From: Bacteroidota bacterium
GTDB lineage: Bacteria; Bacteroidota; Bacteroidia; NS11-12g; UBA955
Assembly: GCA_027488835.1 (NCBI GenBank)
Contig: JAIYAW010000009.1
Coordinates: 372,001 to 436,000, forward strand
Length of the DNA stretch: 64,000 nucleotides
Direction: 5' to 3'
A program made the translations under genes and the position numbers. Numbering within the stretch: the stretch's first letter is position 1; each line of letters begins with the position of its first letter. This document shows, in pieces, positions 61,125 to 64,000 of this stretch. Below the pieces are notes generated by a model that was given only the letters and a program-made list of their open reading frames with translations, searched no databases and was not told the origin of the DNA.

Positions 61125-61192
61125 TGACGATTATTAAAGAAATACTCCGATTTCCATTTTTTTTTGCATCTTTGGAAAATTAATTATCAAGA

Positions 61193-62470
61193 ATGAATAC
61201 AACTAAAAGCAAAAAGAATATTATTCTGCTCATCATTGTGGCCTCTTTGGGGTATTTTGTAGATATTTATGATCTAATACTATTCAATATTATTAAAAAA
61301 GAAAGTCTAGAATCTTTACATATCGATTACAACACCTACGAAACAGTTTTATTCCGTTGGCAAATGGCAGGAATGCTGATTGGAGGAATACTTTGGGGCG
61401 TATGGGGCGATAAAAAAGGAAGGGTTTCAGTATTATTTGGAAGCATATTGATATATTCCGTTGCCAATATTGCCAATGCATTTGTTGAGTCCATTTGGGC
61501 CTATAAAATGTGGCGATTGATTGCAGGATTGGGTTTAGCAGGAGAATTGGGAGCAGCAATTACCCTTGTTGCAGAATTGATGCCGCAAAAGAAAAGAGGT
61601 TTGGGAACTATGATCATTGTAACCTTTGGTGCCCTTGGAGCGGTTGCTGCATTCTTGGTATCAAAGAATGGTCAGTTTATTGGTGATTTTATATCTGGAG
61701 TTATTCATAAACCAGTTGCAAATTGGCAAGTGGCTTATATTGTTGGAGGGACATTGGGTCTTATGCTTCTAGCATTAAGAGCAAGTACTTTTGAGAGTGG
61801 CTTGTTCGAACAAGCAAAACAACACAATGTTGAACGCGGGAATTTCTTTAGTCTTTTCAAACAAAAGGAGACATTTTTAAAATACTTAGCCTGCATTGTT
61901 ATAGGATTGCCCGTTTGGTTTGTTGTGGGTGTTTTGATTGCCTTGGCTCACAGATTTTTACCTGAAATCACTGGTAATACAGATATCCTTAAAGTTTTAC
62001 CTACCAAAGAAATGGTACTTTGGAGCTATGTAGGTCTTTCTATCGGTGATTTAACCAGTGGCACATTGTCGCAAATTTTCAAAAGCCGTAAAAAAGTCAT
62101 GTTCTCTAATATCATTGGCATTATCATTATGACAATCATTTATTTGTATGGACCAGTCGGTTCTGCTAATTATTATCGGTTTATAGCAGTAATGCTGGGC
62201 GCTGTAACGGGATATTGGGCTTTGTTTGTTACAAATGCCAGCGAACAATTTGGCACAAATATTAGAAGTACAGTTGCTGCAACTGTGCCGAATTTTGTGC
62301 GTGGTGGAGTACTTTTGATCACTTCAGGATTTGAAATTTTAGAGTCGCAAACACATTCTGCAAGTATTTCTGCACTTATTATCGGATTAATTTGTGTTTC
62401 TCTTGCTATTTGGGGAACTTTGCACATAGAAGAATCCTTTCACAAGGATTTGAACTATTACGAAAAATAA
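61193..62470 (+). CDS. Major facilitator superfamily transporter
   Basis: 425 residues, about 12 membrane segments. The loop 2-3 signature appears as GVWGDKKGRVSVLFGS (~70-85), and a conserved LGYFVDIYD element is at the start of segment 1, similar to the sugar/aromatic-acid/H+ symporter branches. Substrate unknown. Its stop is followed after 6 nt by the TTG start of rnr in the same frame. Confidence 0.88.
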   Translation: MNTTKSKKNIILLIIVASLGYFVDIYDLILFNIIKKESLESLHIDYNTYETVLFRWQMAGMLIGGILWGVWGDKKGRVSVLFGSILIYSVANIANAFVESIWAYKMWRLIAGLGLAGELGAAITLVAELMPQKKRGLGTMIIVTFGALGAVAAFLVSKNGQFIGDFISGVIHKPVANWQVAYIVGGTLGLMLLALRASTFESGLFEQAKQHNVERGNFFSLFKQKETFLKYLACIVIGLPVWFVVGVLIALAHRFLPEITGNTDILKVLPTKEMVLWSYVGLSIGDLTSGTLSQIFKSRKKVMFSNIIGIIIMTIIYLYGPVGSANYYRFIAVMLGAVTGYWALFVTNASEQFGTNIRSTVAATVPNFVRGGVLLITSGFEILESQTHSASISALIIGLICVSLAIWGTLHIEESFHKDLNYYEK

Positions 62471-62476
62471 CTCCCC

Positions 62477-64000
62477 TTGAATTCAAATTATAAACTTTCG
62501 TTCATCGAAAAAATTGTTTTAGCCATTTTGGAGGACTCTCCTAAAGGCGCATTAAATACACAACGCGTTTTTAGCAGAATTCCAATTGATGCCAAAATAG
62601 ATAAGGAATCTGTTTATCAGGCTCTCCTATCCCTCACTCAAAAAAAACTCATTAGTCAGCCTTCAAAAGGACAATTTGCATTTGTTAAACCATCGCAAAC
62701 CCTTCAAGGAAGATTAATTACTAGCAACAAAGGCGAATACTATGTGGTACTTGATGATGGACTATCCTATTTTATTCCAACGGTTTACATCAAACAATTG
62801 TTGCCTGAAGATCGTGTAGAATGCGAATACAAAGTCAAAGGCAAACGCGTTGATATAGTTTATGTAAGATTGATCGACAGAAAACCATCTAAAGTTGTGG
62901 GTTACTTAGATGTGTTTGAAAAAAATGCCTATTTACTTACATCGAAAGCAGGTTTTAAAGACATAAAAATCAAAGGTGATGTTGATCCAAAATTGGATGG
63001 ACAAAAAGCCATTGTTGAAGTATATGATTTCCCTCCAAACACAAAATATCCAATTGGTAGAATTTTAGAAGTATTTGGAACGCCAGGAAATAACGAAACC
63101 GAAATGCATGCTATTGTTGGTGAATTTGGATTCAAAACCATTTTCCCTAAGGATGTATTGGAAGAAACTGAAGCCATTGAGGAAGCTATTTCTAACAATG
63201 AAATAAAATCGAGAAAAGACTATAGAGACGTAACCACCTTTACCATAGACCCTGCAGATGCAAAAGATTTTGATGATGCTATTTCTTACCAAGAATTAGA
63301 AAACGGAAATGTTAAAATTGGTGTGCACATTGCCGATGTTTCGCATTATGTAAAAGTTGGAACTCCTTTAGATCGTGAAGCGTTTGAAAGAGGCACATCT
63401 GTTTATTTGGTAGACAGAACAATTCCAATGTTACCTGAGAAATTATCAAATAATCTTTGTTCATTGCGTCCCAATGAAAATAGATTGGCCTTTTCAGTTG
63501 AATTTGAATTGAATGATCAATTTCAAATAGTGAACAAATGGATTGGCAAAACCATCATTCATAGTAACCGCAGATTCTCATACGAAGAGGCCCAAGAAAT
63601 CATTGTTGCCGAAAGCGGAGAATATGCGCATGAACTCGTTACACTAAACAACATTTCTAAAATTTACGAAAAAGATAGATTTGACGATGGTGCATTGAAA
63701 TTTGAATCCAAAGAATTACGTTTCAAATTAGCTGAAAATGGAGAACCCATTGAAGTTTATGAAAAAACTAGGTTTGACGCACATAAAATGATTGAAACAT
63801 ACATGTTATTGGCGAACAAAGCGATAGCTGAGCATGTTTACAAGTTGAAAATTCCAAACTTGCCTTTCATTTACAGAACGCATGATAATCCCCCACCGGA
63901 AAAGTTAATTGAATTTGCTAAGTTTTGCAAAATCATGGGATACCCGATTCAAATTGACAATGAAAGAGTAATGAGGAAATCATTCAATTCATTGTTGGAA
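62477..64000 (+). CDS. rnr: Ribonuclease R, 3'-truncated by the window edge
   Basis: The frame is open to position 64000 (508 codons visible). It starts at TTG 62477; no in-frame ATG occurs near the N-terminus. Order: winged-helix region (~1-65), cold-shock-like RNA-binding domains (~70-235), then the RNB catalytic core with TIDPADAKDFDDAIS (~255-269), whose aspartates bind the catalytic metals, and VHIADVSHYV. RNase R degrades structured RNA processively from the 3' end. The C-terminal S1 domain lies outside the window. Confidence 0.93.
   Translation, partial: MNSNYKLSFIEKIVLAILEDSPKGALNTQRVFSRIPIDAKIDKESVYQALLSLTQKKLISQPSKGQFAFVKPSQTLQGRLITSNKGEYYVVLDDGLSYFIPTVYIKQLLPEDRVECEYKVKGKRVDIVYVRLIDRKPSKVVGYLDVFEKNAYLLTSKAGFKDIKIKGDVDPKLDGQKAIVEVYDFPPNTKYPIGRILEVFGTPGNNETEMHAIVGEFGFKTIFPKDVLEETEAIEEAISNNEIKSRKDYRDVTTFTIDPADAKDFDDAISYQELENGNVKIGVHIADVSHYVKVGTPLDREAFERGTSVYLVDRTIPMLPEKLSNNLCSLRPNENRLAFSVEFELNDQFQIVNKWIGKTIIHSNRRFSYEEAQEIIVAESGEYAHELVTLNNISKIYEKDRFDDGALKFESKELRFKLAENGEPIEVYEKTRFDAHKMIETYMLLANKAIAEHVYKLKIPNLPFIYRTHDNPPPEKLIEFAKFCKIMGYPIQIDNERVMRKSFNSLLE

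Overview
The window reads as chromosome of a low-GC (roughly 37 % by eye) member of the Bacteroidota. The main evidence is a six-gene alternative complex III operon (actA-F), large extracytoplasmic VCBS/FG-GAP lipoproteins, several -7 promoter boxes of the phylum type TAnnTTTG, and almost no Shine-Dalgarno sequences. The order or genus cannot be fixed from what is visible. No rRNA, tRNA, CRISPR array, insertion sequence or phage module was recognised.

Layout. 1-2630: 3' part of a peptidase-MA-like / outer-membrane-barrel protein cut by the window edge. 2698-8231: rod-shape and elongasome operon mreB-mreC-mreD-mrdA-rodA, followed by a 1156-residue VCBS/ASPIC lipoprotein and a 51-residue basic protein with its own promoter and terminator. 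12018-24431 (all minus strand): a signalling block of three Ser/Thr kinases plus a kinase remnant, a PP2C phosphatase, and four FHA proteins (zinc-ribbon FHA, VWA-FHA, double-FHA ABC exporter, FHA-M48 protease). 24836-29716: vanadium-haloperoxidase/PAP2 lipoprotein, an unknown lipoprotein, and valS. 29829-38334: alternative complex III. 38588-44318: TPR protein, lytic transglycosylase, YhhQ-like queuosine-precursor transporter, putative Ni/Co transporter, and ribosomal protein S1 with a helix-hairpin-helix tail. 44397-56142: Gfo/Idh/MocA dehydrogenase, GT-C/TPR membrane protein, the operon serS-yfiT-cbs-map-MBL, CCA-adding enzyme, and a second GT-C-like protein. 56143-64000: SNF2 helicase-ung-ftsE-like run, free methionine-(R)-sulfoxide reductase, MFS transporter, and the 5' part of RNase R.

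The block at 12-24.4 kb is the part most likely to hold something undescribed. Nearly every protein in it has a cytoplasmic phospho-signalling domain (kinase, PP2C or FHA) joined through one predicted membrane segment to an extracytoplasmic domain (Lcl-type C-terminal domain, VWA-like domain, M48 protease, unknown domains). The simplest reading is a trans-envelope circuit: kinases sense outside and phosphorylate inside, PP2C reverses this, and FHA readers gate an ABC exporter, a periplasmic protease and a VWA scaffold. This is inference from domain architecture and operon structure; substrate and phenotype are unknown. Two kinases have nearly identical catalytic domains but different sensor domains, and a third copy has collapsed by an in-frame deletion, so the locus appears to be evolving by duplication.

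Other points of note: rpsA starts at TTG behind a perfect AGGAGG in a region otherwise lacking Shine-Dalgarno sequences; several genes have a -7 box so close to the start codon that leaderless mRNAs are likely; ActA carries six CxxCH motifs; and the heptamer TGAGGGA is far more common than base composition predicts.
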